From assembly GCA_030063045.1 (NCBI GenBank), contig JAQSEB010000143.1, forward strand, positions 372,001 through 436,000: 64,000 bases of DNA. Direction: 5' to 3'. A model generated the notes under the pieces. That model had not been told where the DNA came from. It searched no databases and saw only the letters and a list, made by a program, of their open reading frames with translations. Source of the DNA: Pratylenchus scribneri. Its lineage: Eukaryota; Nematoda; Chromadorea; Rhabditida; Pratylenchidae. A program made the translations under genes and the position numbers. Positions 32,237 to 51,600 of the stretch are shown one piece after another (position 1 is the stretch's first letter; each line of letters opens with the position of its first letter).

Positions 32237-35200
32237 TTTGGGAGGGAATTTCAGAAACAATTTGGTCTAAATTTTTTAATTAATTTAGTATTTGGGTAAA
32301 TTTGACAAAACCTACTTTACAGTATTAAATTATTTTTATGAAAATATGGAAAGGAATCATTCAGGCTTCAGGGCGAATGGCTTAAATAGATCATCGAGTT
32401 CCGCCCAATTTTCTTAATATTTAATTTATTTTTCACTTATTCATTTTGTACAATCATATGCAACATGTGTTTTTTAAAAACTAAACAGTCGGAATTATTC
32501 TTAACCAGGCGGAATTATTCTAAGTTCGCCAGGCGGAATTATTCTAAGTTCGCCAGGCGGAATTAAAACAGGCGGAATTATTCTAAGTTCGTCAGGCGGA
32601 ATTATTCTTAACCAGGCGGAATTATTCTAAGTTCGCCAGCAGGCGGAATTATTCTAAGTTCGCCAGGCGGAATTGTTCTAAGTTCGCCAGGCGGAACTAT
32701 TCTAAGTTCGTCAGGCGGAATTATTCTAAGTTCGCCAGCAGGCGAAATTATTCTAAGTTCGTCAGGCGGAATTATTCTAAGTTCGCCAGCAGGCGGAATT
32801 ATTCTAAGTTCGTCAGGCGGAATTATTTTAAGTTCGCCAGCAGGCGGAATTATTCTAAGTTCGTCAGGCGGAATTATTCTAAGTAAAACAGGCGGAATTA
32901 TTTTAAGTTCGCCAGCAGGCGGAATTATTTTAAGTTCGCCAGCAGGCGGAATTATTCTAAGTTCGTCAGGCGGAATTATTCTAAGTAAAACAGGCGGAAT
33001 TATTCTAAGTAAAACAGGCGGAATTATTTTAAGTTCGCCAGCAGGCGGAATTATTCTAAGTTCGTCAGGCGGAATTATTCTAAGTTCGCCAGCAGGCGGA
33101 ATTATTCTAAGTTCGTCAGGCGGAATTATTTTAAGTTCGCCAGCAGGCGGAATTATTCTAAGTTCGTCAGGCGGAATTATTCTAAGTAAAACAGGCGGAA
33201 TTATTTTAAGTTCGCCAGCAGGCGGAATTATTCTAAGTTCGTCAGGCGGAATTATTCTAAGTTCGTCAGGCGGAATTATTCTAATAAGTAAAACAGGCGG
33301 AATTATTCTAAGTAAAACAGGCGGAATTATTCTAAGTTCGCCAGGCGGAATTATTTTAAGTAAAACAGGCGTATTTATTCTTAACCAAGCGAAATCATTT
33401 CTATTTTTTTATGGGCAAGGAATTTATTTTCATTATTGCATAATTACATCAAATTGGCCTCAATTTTTGTTGTTCCATGGCAACGAAGGGCAATAGGTTA
33501 TTTTATTGTGCGAAAAAAAATGTTAATTAGTTAAAAATTGGGAAAAACAAATAAAAAAATAGAATAAAATGATAGATAGCGGAATTTTTATTAGCCAAAT
33601 TTTGAACTCATTTTGGCCTCGATATTCGTAATTTGTATAAGGAAAAAAAAAATTTAAATATATTGGAATTTATTTGGATAATTCAGCGAATTTGAGCCTT
33701 TTTTTGTCCCCCTTTTAATAGGATTGAATGAGCCAAAAAAAAAAATTCGAAAATCGAGGAAAGAAAATAAAATATAATAAATTATTGTGCTGAATAAAGA
33801 AATAAACTGGAATTTTGTCTAAAATTGGTCGATAGATCAAAAATCACCCAAAAAATTGGTGAATAATTTTAATAGGCAACATTCTCCTGGCTATAAAAGG
33901 CCATTTAGAGGCCAAGAATTCGTTTGATTTATGGAATATTTTTGTAAAAAATAAAATTACCATTATCAAAAAGAGGGATAATGCCCCAATGTACAGACTT
34001 CCTTTTAAATTTTATGGCCTCGGGTCTAATCATAAATCAAATTTTATTACATAAAATGTTCACCAAATCAAGAAGAATCTACTTCCCATAAATAATATAT
34101 TCCTCTGCTGGATCCGGAGAAATAATTATTTGATTTAAACAATTTTTGACCAAAATTGTTCATCTATTTTACAATTTTTCATTTCTTCTATTTGATTTGA
34201 TGAAAACCGTTCGTCATCTATGGACTATGGAGGAGAAATGGAAGGGGAAATTGGGCATGCACATTTTGTAAAGTGAATTTCATCAGGAAAGCATCAATAA
34301 AAATAAAACTGCATTTTTGGGTGTTGTAAAGTTGTTGAGGAAGGAGGAATTTCAAGTGAGGTGGGAATGACGATGGAACATGGAACACAACATATAAATG
34401 AAAATGTAATCGTAATTTGGTCTTTTTAGTTTTTAATTTGGAATTTTCACACATAATTTTTGGATGTAATCCATTTTCCAATTTGCCTATTTTTTGGATT
34501 TCAATGGAACTTTGGATGGTGCTTTTTGTGGATTTAAATTTTAATAAATCGGTTAATTGGATTTTCATTTTTGCAGTGCAGTCCTCCATAACCAAACCAA
34601 TTCACATTTCCTATGAAAAAGGGGGAAATGGAATTTCGGCGAGAGGGATTAGCCCACAACCACACAAAAGCAAAAAGGGTTGGAGTGATGGCCATGATTA
34701 TTTGTTGGCCGCGAAAAGCTTTTGAATGCATTATTAAATGATTTTATTTTCTCTATAATTCCGCCTCCAAAATTCTTTCATTTTTCTATTTCGATTAATA
34801 TTGGCACCCACCAAATTTGTATTTCATTCACCAGCTATTTAAAGAAACTGAAACAAATTACCTTAAGGACAAAAATGTTTTAATTTAATAGGTGGAAAAG
34901 GCCAATGGAGGACCAATTTTTATTATTTCTTTTTTGGATTTGAAGCAAATTATGGAGGCTTACGGGCCAATCTGGGGAGGATGGTTCGGGGATCGAGAAT
35001 GGGAAAAAACAAGTACAAAGAAGATTACCACAAAAAGCGGAAAAGCAAACGGGAGTCGCTGTGGTTGATTGAGGATTGGATTTGGCGTGGGAAAAAACAG
35101 CAACAAAAGAAAAGCAAACGATTGAATGAATGAAACCAGTCTATTGCCAGCTGCTGCGGGCAAATATTAAATAATTGCACAATCAACCAGCTGTTGGAAG

Positions 35201-35615
35201 AAGAGGGTGAGGGAGAATTATAAAGGACTGGAGTAACCAAAAGATGTAAATTATATTGTTTCAATCATTTTCTTATTGTTGCTTATAAATAAATTAATGC
35301 TATTTCCGAAATGTTCCCCACCCCACCTTCCTATAATTTAAATAAATGAAATTAGTCTCTAGTCAATATTTTTATTCGAAAAAGGGCAATGAATGAAAAA
35401 AAGTCCATAAATTATTTGTATGTATATAATTAATAGGAATAAAATTGAAAATTGTGAGTAACAAATTTAATTAATATGAATAAGGAGATGAAATAAAATC
35501 AACAGGAACATATGATGATGGGAATTTGGGTCTAAAAAGAGAGAGCATCAAAAGGGAAAGTATATAAATGGAAAATGGTGAATTTTGCACGTATTTTGGA
35601 GAGTTGGCAGTCTGA
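32237..35615. other. Intergenic: minisatellite array 4, PTR promoter side and ABCC 3' flank
   Basis: Beyond array 4, 33,391-35,615 has no gene I can support. Several short open frames occur on both strands at 34.2-35.2 kb, including a basic + strand stretch with ESLWLIEDWIWRGKK (about 34,893-35,133). None has a convincing start, splice pattern or family match. AT-rich spacers fill the rest. Confidence 0.4.
32484..33390 (+). repeat. Minisatellite array 4 (24/27-bp units)
   Basis: The longest array. Many units carry an extra agc, giving 27-bp units with the tail ttcgccagc, alternating with ttcgtc-tailed 24-bp units in a higher-order pattern. It lies 250 bp upstream of the PTR start codon. Confidence 0.95.
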
Positions 35616-42553
<6,938 letters not shown>

Positions 42554-43594
42554 TGATTTGCGGGTTTTGTGCAGCACAAATGATAATGATTATTGCTGAC
42601 CAATATTTTATTAATTCTTTTTGATTGGGGTTCTTCTGAAAAATGATGGTTGATTATGAGAGATAAGAAATAGTAGTAATGTCTTCCGAATGGGTTGTTT
42701 CCCCATTCAATTTGGTTTTTGTTGTTCCATTTGCTAATAATGGACTTTGTAAGTTAAGTCATTCGCTTATATAGGTTATTGATGTGAAACTTAGCTCGAT
42801 TTTTGATTAAAAATTATTTTTTAAAGAAATTTTCATTTAATTCGTAAATATTCACATGGGTTTTAATCAATTTTCACCGAAATTACCCTCGTTTAATTAA
42901 TAAATTTGGATATTTTCGAGCTCGATGAGGGATGATGCTCATGCTCATGAATAAAAGAATGAATATTACCGATTGATGATGATGGTTATTATAAATTTGA
43001 GAAGTGAGAGAAAGTAAAAGAATGCGATGTGCGGATGCGGGGAATCATCAATCGATAATCTTACATTCCCTTAAAAATTTTTATTACCATAGTCCCGAAT
43101 GTAAAAACTACAGCAATTTAGGTTATTTAGGTTAAACAATTTTTTAGGCTGTATAAAATACGAAAATTGATCGAAAAAAATATAGTTAAGCGTTAGTGTC
43201 TAGTTAAGTAAATTAGGCTATTTTTCACATGCTAACAAGCTAAGCTAGCAATCAGTCAGTTTAGGATAAAAAACAATTATAAAATAAAAATGGCTATGTT
43301 TCAAACCAATTAATTATCATATATAGATATGCAAATGTTTTTTTTTTGTGTGTTTATCTTTATCTTTTGAGGAAAATTAGAGATCGTTGTAAAATTTAAA
43401 ATTGGTTTGTTGAATTTGAATGTTGATTACAACAAAAATTTTTGAATAAAGTTGGATAAAGTTTAAAGAGAAATTAAAGAGAAAAGGAGAATTGTTATTT
43501 AAATGAATAAAGGATCGAGAGGTGGAACTGTTTTACAATAAAGAGGAGGAAGGAGAATGTTTAAATAAATGAATCAATATCATAATTTCGGACT
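42554..43594. other. Intergenic: ABCC upstream region and Argonaute 3' flank
   Basis: One kb of AT-rich DNA between two minus-strand genes. It should hold the ABCC promoter. No open frame, repeat or RNA gene is recognised. Confidence 0.4.
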
Positions 43595-46500
43595 TCATGC
43601 GTTCGAGCGCAAATATTTGAGGTACGTAGTGTTTTCCACGCCGAGGTGACGAGTCAGATCCTGATGACCATTGATGCCCGTCTTATCGCCTTTCTGAGCC
43701 CAAACATTGAAGTTGTTGCGGCCACGTTTTGCCTTTAAAATATTATTTTATTGAGAATAAATCCTAAAACTTACATATTGTTCAGCGATGTAGATGGGAC
43801 TTGGCAAGGATGTTGGACTATACACGATCTGATGTCCGAAACAGAGGAAATGGCACATCAATTGGATCGTATCCATGGCCAAATTATTCTCGTCTAAGAG
43901 AAGGTTGTAGCGCGGAATTGCGGCGGTGCCCTTAAATTACGAATTAAAATTCGAATCAATGGATTAAATTTTACCTGGAGAGGGCGATGCGAACTCAGAT
44001 AGAATTCAGTCCAATTGGGATGAACTGTTGAGAAATAAAATATAAATTTGAATTATTTTCTTTCTTACCGATGCCAGTGTCCACAATAGTCCCTGGTTTG
44101 ATGTTCTGTTCGAATGGCTTCGCATTCGGATTGATGTTCTTTGGGAAGAGGCGAAGTTGCTGAAATATTTTATTTTAATTTGACAATTAAATTTTTGCAT
44201 TCTTTTACCTGAAGTTTGTTGACAACGAGCAAAGTGATGGACGCTTTGCATTCAACTTCGGCGAGACCTTTCTTCATCAGAGGCACTTCATATTTGAGAA
44301 TGGACTGGAATGCACCCTCAGCACAGCCATTGCGAAGAACGACAATCTTTTTCCTTAAAATTTAAAATTAATCAAATTTTGAGAATTATCTATGAAACTT
44401 ACGGGAATGAACCTTCACGTTGACGAAATTGCAGGACACAAGATTTGACCGTATCGGCGATGATGTCGACCTTCTCATCGCGACAAGCTTGCTAAAATGC
44501 AAATTAAAATTATAAAATTATTTAATTTTGAACCTGATAAGCATATCCCCCAAAACGAACTCGAACCAGTTGACTTTTCCAATATTTGCAGCGAACTAAA
44601 ATGATCAAATCAAATTGAATTAAGAAAAAAAAATTTATAAATATGACTTACCCCAATTACTGAAGGCGAACGCACTTCTCGTCCATTATGATCATTTCCG
44701 TTGCCATTGGCACTTCCATTTCCGTTGGCATGACCGTTGCCACCATTCCCATTATGACCGTTTCCATTGTGTCCGTTCCCATTGCGTCCATTTCCATTTG
44801 GGCTTCCTCCTCCACTATGCCCTTCATCGCTGCCAGCAAAAAGATCATCCTCATTCATTGGTCCAAACAATCCGAGTCCGGGATGATTTGCCGCAAATCC
44901 GATGAACATGGTCTCTTTCCCGAAAAGTTGTTGCATCCTGAAAAATGTTCAAAAATGTTAAATTAAAAATACAATTTCACTTACTCGTGAAGTGGAATTC
45001 GTGCTGGACTTGGCGCATAATTAAGACCTCCCAATTTCACATTGGTCTTATTGAGGATGTTCGCCAATGTAAGACGTTGACCTTTTTGAACGACATTCCG
45101 GACAGTTGAATGTTTGACTCCTTGAGAGACAACTTCCGTATGCTTTTCGTGGAATTTCATATCATCTTTTGGTGATAAATAATTAGATTTAATAAAAAAA
45201 ATTATCTTACGATGGACTTCATCAGCATGATCCGGATGGGTGAGTAAAATATATTCGTACCCATTTTGTGCCAATTCAATGAAGATATTCTTGAGATTTT
45301 TGTCGTTGTCCTCATAACGAATTTCCGGATTTTGAAACAGCATCCCCATTTGGTTCGCCCGTTCTTGGAATCTTTTAACGAACTCACTAAAAAGTGTTAA
45401 ATTATGTTTAATAATAATGAAAAATTACCGGAAGTCTCGTTGGTCGATTCGTTCTCTACCATCATTAATGGCCAAAGCCATCCATTTGGTGCAATTGGCG
45501 GGGATCAAATATTGACCAACTCCCTTCCAAACTGAATCTTCGCGAATAGTCTCAATTGCACCGCGGGCAAATTCGAGTGCCGGTGGAGGCAGAACACGTG
45601 CTTTGACTTCAATCGGAGTTGGATCGAATTTGATTCCGGCTGCATCGGTCAGTTCATTTGGCAAAGCGAGTGAAGGAATGATTTTTTCGTTTTCTTGAAT
45701 GACCTTTGATGGTGCAATTGCTGTTCTGCGAATCATCTCCTAAAATGTTTTCAAGTTTATATTTTTTAAAATCTAATTTCGAGTGAGGAAGGAAAGGCGA
45801 TGAAGAAGTAGATGAGGATGATCTTTTCATCATCTTCCTTTACTCTCATCTTCATCATCCTCATAAACCTTCTTCTTCATCGCCCATCGTCATTCTATAT
45901 AAATTAATCCTTACTTGAATAGCCGCTGGAGTTTGTTGCTTCTCCTTGATGCGCTGGTTATCAAATATGCGGCAAAACTCCATCGGGTAATGCGAAAGAC
46001 GGATCCCTTGCTTGCGGATGACGAGTGGGAGGTGAGGATAACTGGAAATAAATAATTTATTTGTCAGAAATTTTATTAAAAAATTCTAGATTCTTTCTTG
46101 TTTTTCAGAGGAGGGGGTGGAGCAAGGCTATGAAGAAGAAAAAGATGAAGTAAGAGAAGATGATGATGAAGAATAAGAAGATGATGAGAAGGAGATGATG
46201 ACAAACTTTCTCATCGTCTTCATTATCATATCATCTTCATCATCCTCACCTTCCCTATCAACTTCATCGATGTGCTTTGTCTTCTTTTTCTTCTTCGTCT
46301 TGACCCTCCTTCCCCGGATAATAGGAAAGTACCTATCCTACTTACCGAATTGTCAGTTCATATTGCTGTTGGTAATATTGGAAGATGGAGATGTGCGCGC
46401 CTTTGTGGTCAATCATCATGGTCTCGGCGTTTGTTCCAGCGAGTCCATGAACCAAAAATTTTTGGTTGCGTTCTCCACGGTAGTTTGTTTCGACAAAAAT

Positions 46501-47871
46501 TCCTTGAATGAAAATATTTGATTAATATAAGCTAATCATCCCAACCCAACCTTTGATCCTCGGTTCGACTGCATTCTTAATTTGCAGCAAATTTGCCCGA
46601 CTGAACTCGTTCCCCATAATGGCCATACATTTCTTCAAAATAGTGGCATCGTCATCCTCGTGAAATGGGCTCTACAATGAGAATATTAAAAACTGAATTG
46701 AATTTGAGTTCATGTTTACCTTCTTGATCTGAACAACCATTCCATATGTGGTATCTTTGTTGGAAGCTAAAAATAAATATTTGTATTCATTTAAAAATAG
46801 TAAAACTTACTCAAAATTGGCCGCACCCCTTTATGCACTCCAATTCCCAAGAAGGAGCAATTACTCGGAAAGTAAGGACAGTCAGCATCAGTAAAACCAA
46901 AATCACGAGGACTCTGGAAATAGAACAGTGACGAAGAATAGTGTGTCATGGAACTAAAAAACATAATCAAATTAATCAAAACAATTTGATACTGAAAACT
47001 TACAAATTTTCGAATACTTTCTGAGATGTTGCAATGTCCAAGAACTGTTCCACACTGCGGTCGGTTTGTTCGAGGTCTCGATTCAAGTAAGCAAAGTCTC
47101 CAAGAGTGAGTTGGAAACTATCTTTTGGGAATGGTGTAACGGTGAGTTTGAAAGAGGCGAAGTCGTTTGCCAGTCCATTGAGAGGATATCCTCCACCAGC
47201 ATTCATAATTTGAACCGGACTATATTCGAATTGCTGACCATTCTATAAAATTATTGATTATTGGATAATAATGTGAGTTATTCTTACGGCGACGAATCCC
47301 AAATCCTTCAAAGAGAAAAAGAGTCGCTGGACATCATAGAAACCTATGATGTTCATTTTCTGATGCTGAACCGAGAACATATTGTAAACACCGAGACAAA
47401 AGAAACGGCGTTCGTATATTTGATAGCTGAAATATGATGATGTTTAAATTAGTGGTTTATTTAAAAAAGATTACTCTGAATTGCTTGGTTGACTGAGAAC
47501 CACTTCATGACCACGGCGTGTAACTCCAACAACTTTGAATTCGTAGCGGAAAACTTTGACCTTCTTCGCTTTGTCCACATCCAGACGGTGAATCTAAAAA
47601 TAATTTTTAACCACATTTATATGGAATGATTCCTAATTCCTACATTTGTCCGAACTGCATCGACTTGTTGACCAAATTTGCCGTCTTCTTTCTTCACCAT
47701 TGTCGTCTTTCCAGGTTGCATCTATAATTTGTAACTTGATTAATGTAAAGCTCGAAAATTGGATCTTACATTAGCTTCACGCAGGGCAGTTTCTGCTCTT
47801 TGCTTGGCCAATGTTCCTCCTCTTAACTGTTGCTGTCCTCCACCACCCGATCCCGAAGTACTTGATTGCAT
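43595..47871 (-). CDS. Argonaute protein, WAGO-like, slicer triad incomplete
   Basis: The start at 47871 gives MQSSTSGSGGGGQQQLRGG and the stop is at 43595 (...YLRSNA), over about 18 short exons. N, PAZ, MID and PIWI regions follow in order. The MID-PIWI part includes SPARIPLHEMQQLFGKETMF, IGFAANHPG, KPGTIVDTGIVHPNWTEFY, LSSHRPLQGTAAIPRYNLLL and LPSPIYIAEQYAKRGRNNF. In slicing Argonautes the first catalytic Asp lies in IGADVTHP (here IGFAANHP, Asp to Ala). The second lies in VDTTITHP (here VDTGIVHP, kept), and the His in HYHVLWDD (here RYNLLLDE, His to Asn). The protein is therefore predicted not to slice but to bind small RNAs, as worm-specific secondary Argonautes do. A roughly 50-residue Gly/Asn-rich insert follows HPG. 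Two introns carry purine/pyrimidine hairpins. Confidence 0.9.
44668..44800 (-). repeat. In-frame Asn-Gly repeat insertion within the PIWI coding exon
   Basis: The exon 44938-44651 encodes FAANHPGLGLFGPMNEDD, then GGGSPNGNGRNGNGHNGNG followed by HNGNGGNGHANGNGSANGNG, before rejoining the PIWI fold at VRSPSVIG. The coding DNA is an imperfect hexamer series of the aatgga/catggt type. The insert sits where other Argonautes have only a short loop between the DVTHP strand and the SIAAVV strand. Confidence 0.85.
45796..45884. repeat. Intronic inverted repeat in the Argonaute gene (first)
   Basis: ggcgatgaagaag (45796-45808) is exactly inverted at 45872-45884. The sequence between is also largely self-complementary (gatgaggatgat against atcatcatcctc), giving an approximately 90-nt hairpin in the intron between the exons ending near 45915 and starting near 45739. 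Confidence 0.7.
46115..46310. repeat. Intronic GAA/GAT-rich then TTC/ATC-rich inverted repeat in the Argonaute gene (second)
   Basis: A purine run (gaagatgatgatgaagaat and similar, 46130-46200) is followed by its pyrimidine counterpart (catcgtcttcattatc, atcttcatcatcctcacc). Together they form a long imperfect hairpin in the intron around 46043-46346. Confidence 0.65.
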
Positions 47872-48648
47872 TGTTGTAAATTTAATTTGAAAGCTTGCTT
47901 TGTTAATTATTTCGACTTGATCAATTTGAAAATGATTTATTCAACGCTAAAAAAATATAAGGCCTTTTACTCTTATTCATAAAAGGTAGCTAGTATTAAT
48001 AAATGTAAAAATAATATGCAATGTGCGAATCGCGATTGTTAATGTGTGATGTTGATGTCACACCACAACCCATAAGTCCTTTATATAAAATAAAATTTTG
48101 GGATTGAATTCATTGAATCAATTATTTTTTGTTCGAAATTTGAGTCAGTAAGTTTGTGTGAGTTACTAAATCATAATCTGTGATCTGAGTTTATAAAATT
48201 GTGCTGCTGTCCCGTCTTGTTTTTTTTTTTTTGTTTGGGTTTTGGGACGAATGGAGAGAAGATGGAATGAATGAATGGATGAGGGATGGAGCATGGAGAT
48301 GGAGGGAGGATGGATGACGCGATGCGCGATGTGAAATGTGAATTGATTTTTTCACTACAGTATCCACAATATTACATACACTACGCCAAAATCGATAATT
48401 GTATTTATAAAATTTTTCATGAAGAAAAAATTGTTCAGTAACCGTAACCAAGTATAAATATTTTATCGGAAAACGATTTAGACATGTACAACATTTCAAT
48501 AATTAAAAATTTATCAAAAAATTGAAATCAAAACAATGCGATTCAAAATAAATTTTATAAAACAAAAAAAATTATATAGGTTTGAACATAGGAGGGATTA
48601 AGTTATATAAGGTCAATATAGTCGAATTTATTCTGTTTAGGAGGCACA
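47872..48648. other. Intergenic: Argonaute upstream region
   Basis: 777 bp between dynactin (stop 48649) and the Argonaute start. A purine-rich gatggagg/gaatgaatg simple-repeat stretch lies at 48245-48320. No coding exon is recognised. Confidence 0.4.
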
Positions 48649-51600
48649 TTAAGCATTGGCTGTGGCAAATGTCCTCGTTGATTCATTGGTCAAAGGCAAT
48701 TCTCCACCCATTCTTTCGTTCTCCTTCCTCTGACCAATGGCTTGTAAAAGCAGTGGGGGAATTGGCTCATTTGGACGATATTTACGCCAAAAACGATGTA
48801 CACGGATCCTCAACTGAAAGAATGAAATTGTTTTTAAAAAAATTTACAAAATCACTCACGCTTTCTGCTCGGAAATTGATGTTTTCCACAGTGCGTCGAT
48901 ATTTTTCCATTTGTTTTGGGTCATTTGGTCGCAAAACCAGGTTCGAATCACGTATCAATGCCTCGGATTGCTGTAACATTTCAGTCAATTCCTCGTGTTC
49001 ACCCCGTTCCCTGTCCGCACAAATGGCACAACATCCATCCGGTTGTTGGCTCTGTTAAAATAATTAATTCCATTAAATAAAAATTATTTTTATTCACTTC
49101 CAAAATGCGAATTCTTTCATGGGCCAAACGTAATTCACCCAAAACATTTTCGGGAATTGTCCCTTCTGTCATATTTTGCTCCAATTGGCTGCCACCACTT
49201 CCAATTCCAATGCTCGGTGTACTGCTATTGGTCGATGAGTTGGCAATTGCGGCGGCGGCAACAGCAGCTGCATTTTGTTGCTGAATTTGATGTTGCATTT
49301 GCTAAAAAGAAAAAAATCAAATTTTATAAATTAATAAGGGAAATATTTTTAAAATTTAAATTTTTAACCTAGAAATCTTTCAATTTTGGCCATATTTTAT
49401 GGATCTTTGTATTATAATTTTGACAAAAATAATTACAAAAAAAACATTTCTTTTCGTTGTCAAATTTTTTTACGTTTAAAGAGATCACCGCTATAAAGGC
49501 CTTCTTCGAGAATTCTTTGGATCGATCCTTTTCCCTTTCCTTCTCCAATTGGGTTTCTTCCAGTTGTGCCTTCATCAGGGCCAAATTTTGTTCAGCATCA
49601 CTAAAATGGTTAAATTATTTTCGGTAATTAAATTATGGCTCAACCAACTTTTTTTGACGCATCAATTCCTCCTCAAGCTGATCACATTTTGTTTGAAGTC
49701 GTTGAATTTCTGCCTTCAATGGTGTGGCCGCCGTATTCTCTGCCAATTGTTTTTCGGCCATATCCAATCGAAGCTATAAAAAATATCAAAAATTATTAAA
49801 AATGAATTCAATATTTAAAAATTCTAAACCCAAATTTCCTAATAATTAGTAAACCTTCATTGTGCCAATGTCCTGTTCCCTGGCTTTGAGTGTTTTTTGC
49901 AATTTGAGTGATTCTTCGTCCTTTTTAGCCACTTGCCAACGTAAACTTTCGGCCTCGACTGAATCCTCTTTGCGGGAATGGGCTCGATCAAGCAATGGCT
50001 TTATGAAATCATTGATGGAATTTGCCTTTTGATTTGGCGGAATTTCCATTGAAGAATTTTCCAAGGCCTCGCTGAGTCCATCCAAAACAGATTTAATCGA
50101 TTCCAACGATTCGCTAAAAAATTTGAAAATATTAATAAAATTTATTTTAATTTTTTTGAATTTTTTTTGAAAATTGGTAATAACGAAACTTATTTATATG
50201 AAGACATACAAAATTAATGAATGCGCCCGACGATGTCCATCCACCTGGCCAATGAATTTCTCGACGGAAGAGAGCACAAATTCCAACATTTGTTGGGCCG
50301 GCAACCCTTCCGAATCGACAACACCCAGTTGGGATGTGGCCAGTGAACAACTTTGTTGCACAATTCGACCACATTTCTCCAGTGCCGTGATTGCCGAAAG
50401 AAGTCGTTCATTGAACTGAAAATAATTAATTAAAATTTATTAATAAAAAATCAAGGGAAACCTCCGGTGTTAACATCAATTCATTCTCCTTTGGAATGCG
50501 ATTTAGGGCGCGCATGGCCATTCCCTCGCATTCCGTCAACAATTGGCTCAATCTTTCGACGAATCCGGTGAATTCCGCCTCCATATTGCCGCCGCCCAAA
50601 CTGCCGGACATACTTTTGGCCATCAATGAGGAATGAACCGAGGCGGTCAGAAGGGAATCGGCGCCGGTTGTGCCAGCCGGATTTGATGTGCTCGATGAGG
50701 AGGCGGCCATCGGGGAGTCAACCTAATTTAATTTGAATATTTTTTGTTTAATGTCAAAAGTGAACCAAAAGAAAATGACGAAGTCGTTGGCCATTGAATT
50801 GGATCCAAGCCAGACCCTCCTTTATTTGGGTCAATGTATTCCGAACATCCTCCCTCGCATTGAATTGTTCAGTGCTCAAATTGGCCGAAAATAGACGCTA
50901 AAAAATATTAAATTAATTAATTTAAATAAAATATTTATTAAAATTTTATTCCCTAAAAATAACCTGAAAATATTTGATAATTTGTTCGAGCTGATCAATG
51001 GATGTGTTCTCATCGAATCGATTTTGTTGGAGCAATTTGAAATATTCCTCGAATCGATTTTCCCTTTGGCCCGCCTCCATTTGAAGAATGGCCAGCCTTG
51101 AAAGACGTTCGGCCGAACAATTATTGAAAACCCTAAAAATTAAAATATTATTGATTTATTGGAATAAAACGAACGCAATAAATCGTTGAAGAATGGTCCG
51201 AAATTGTTGAAGTTGATAGCCAAAATGCCGGACATGGGCCCATTGTTCGCCTCTGTGCGAAAGGGTGACATGTTCTCGGCGAAGCCCGCCGGGGGTTTGT
51301 GGATATTTTTGATGGAGCAAATTGGCCAAACATTGGGCTTTGGCCGAAAGACGAGGGAAGAGGACGCAAAGGATGAGGCAGTCATTGTCACCTGAAAAAT
51401 GCGGTGGAAATTAATTTGGATTACAAATATATCTATGTTCATTTTTTCCATATCCAATGTACTAAAATTTGAGTAAATTGGAAAATTCATGAAAAGAATA
51501 ACAATTATTTTTCTTGCTTTACGGACATTGTAGTTTAAAATTTATTCTTCTACAACGTTTCAGCAGCAAGATTTAGTGTATTTTTCATTGCTAACCTCCG

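Noticed and set aside
9285..33390. Open frames through the minisatellite arrays (e.g. repeats of IIPPVLLR or GGIILSSP)
   Set aside because: They are translations of a 24-bp unit, whose length is a multiple of three, on both strands. They have no start context or gene structure.
34200..35170. Several overlapping small open frames on both strands
   Set aside because: Three frames are open at once, and no coherent splice model, start or family motif could be found.
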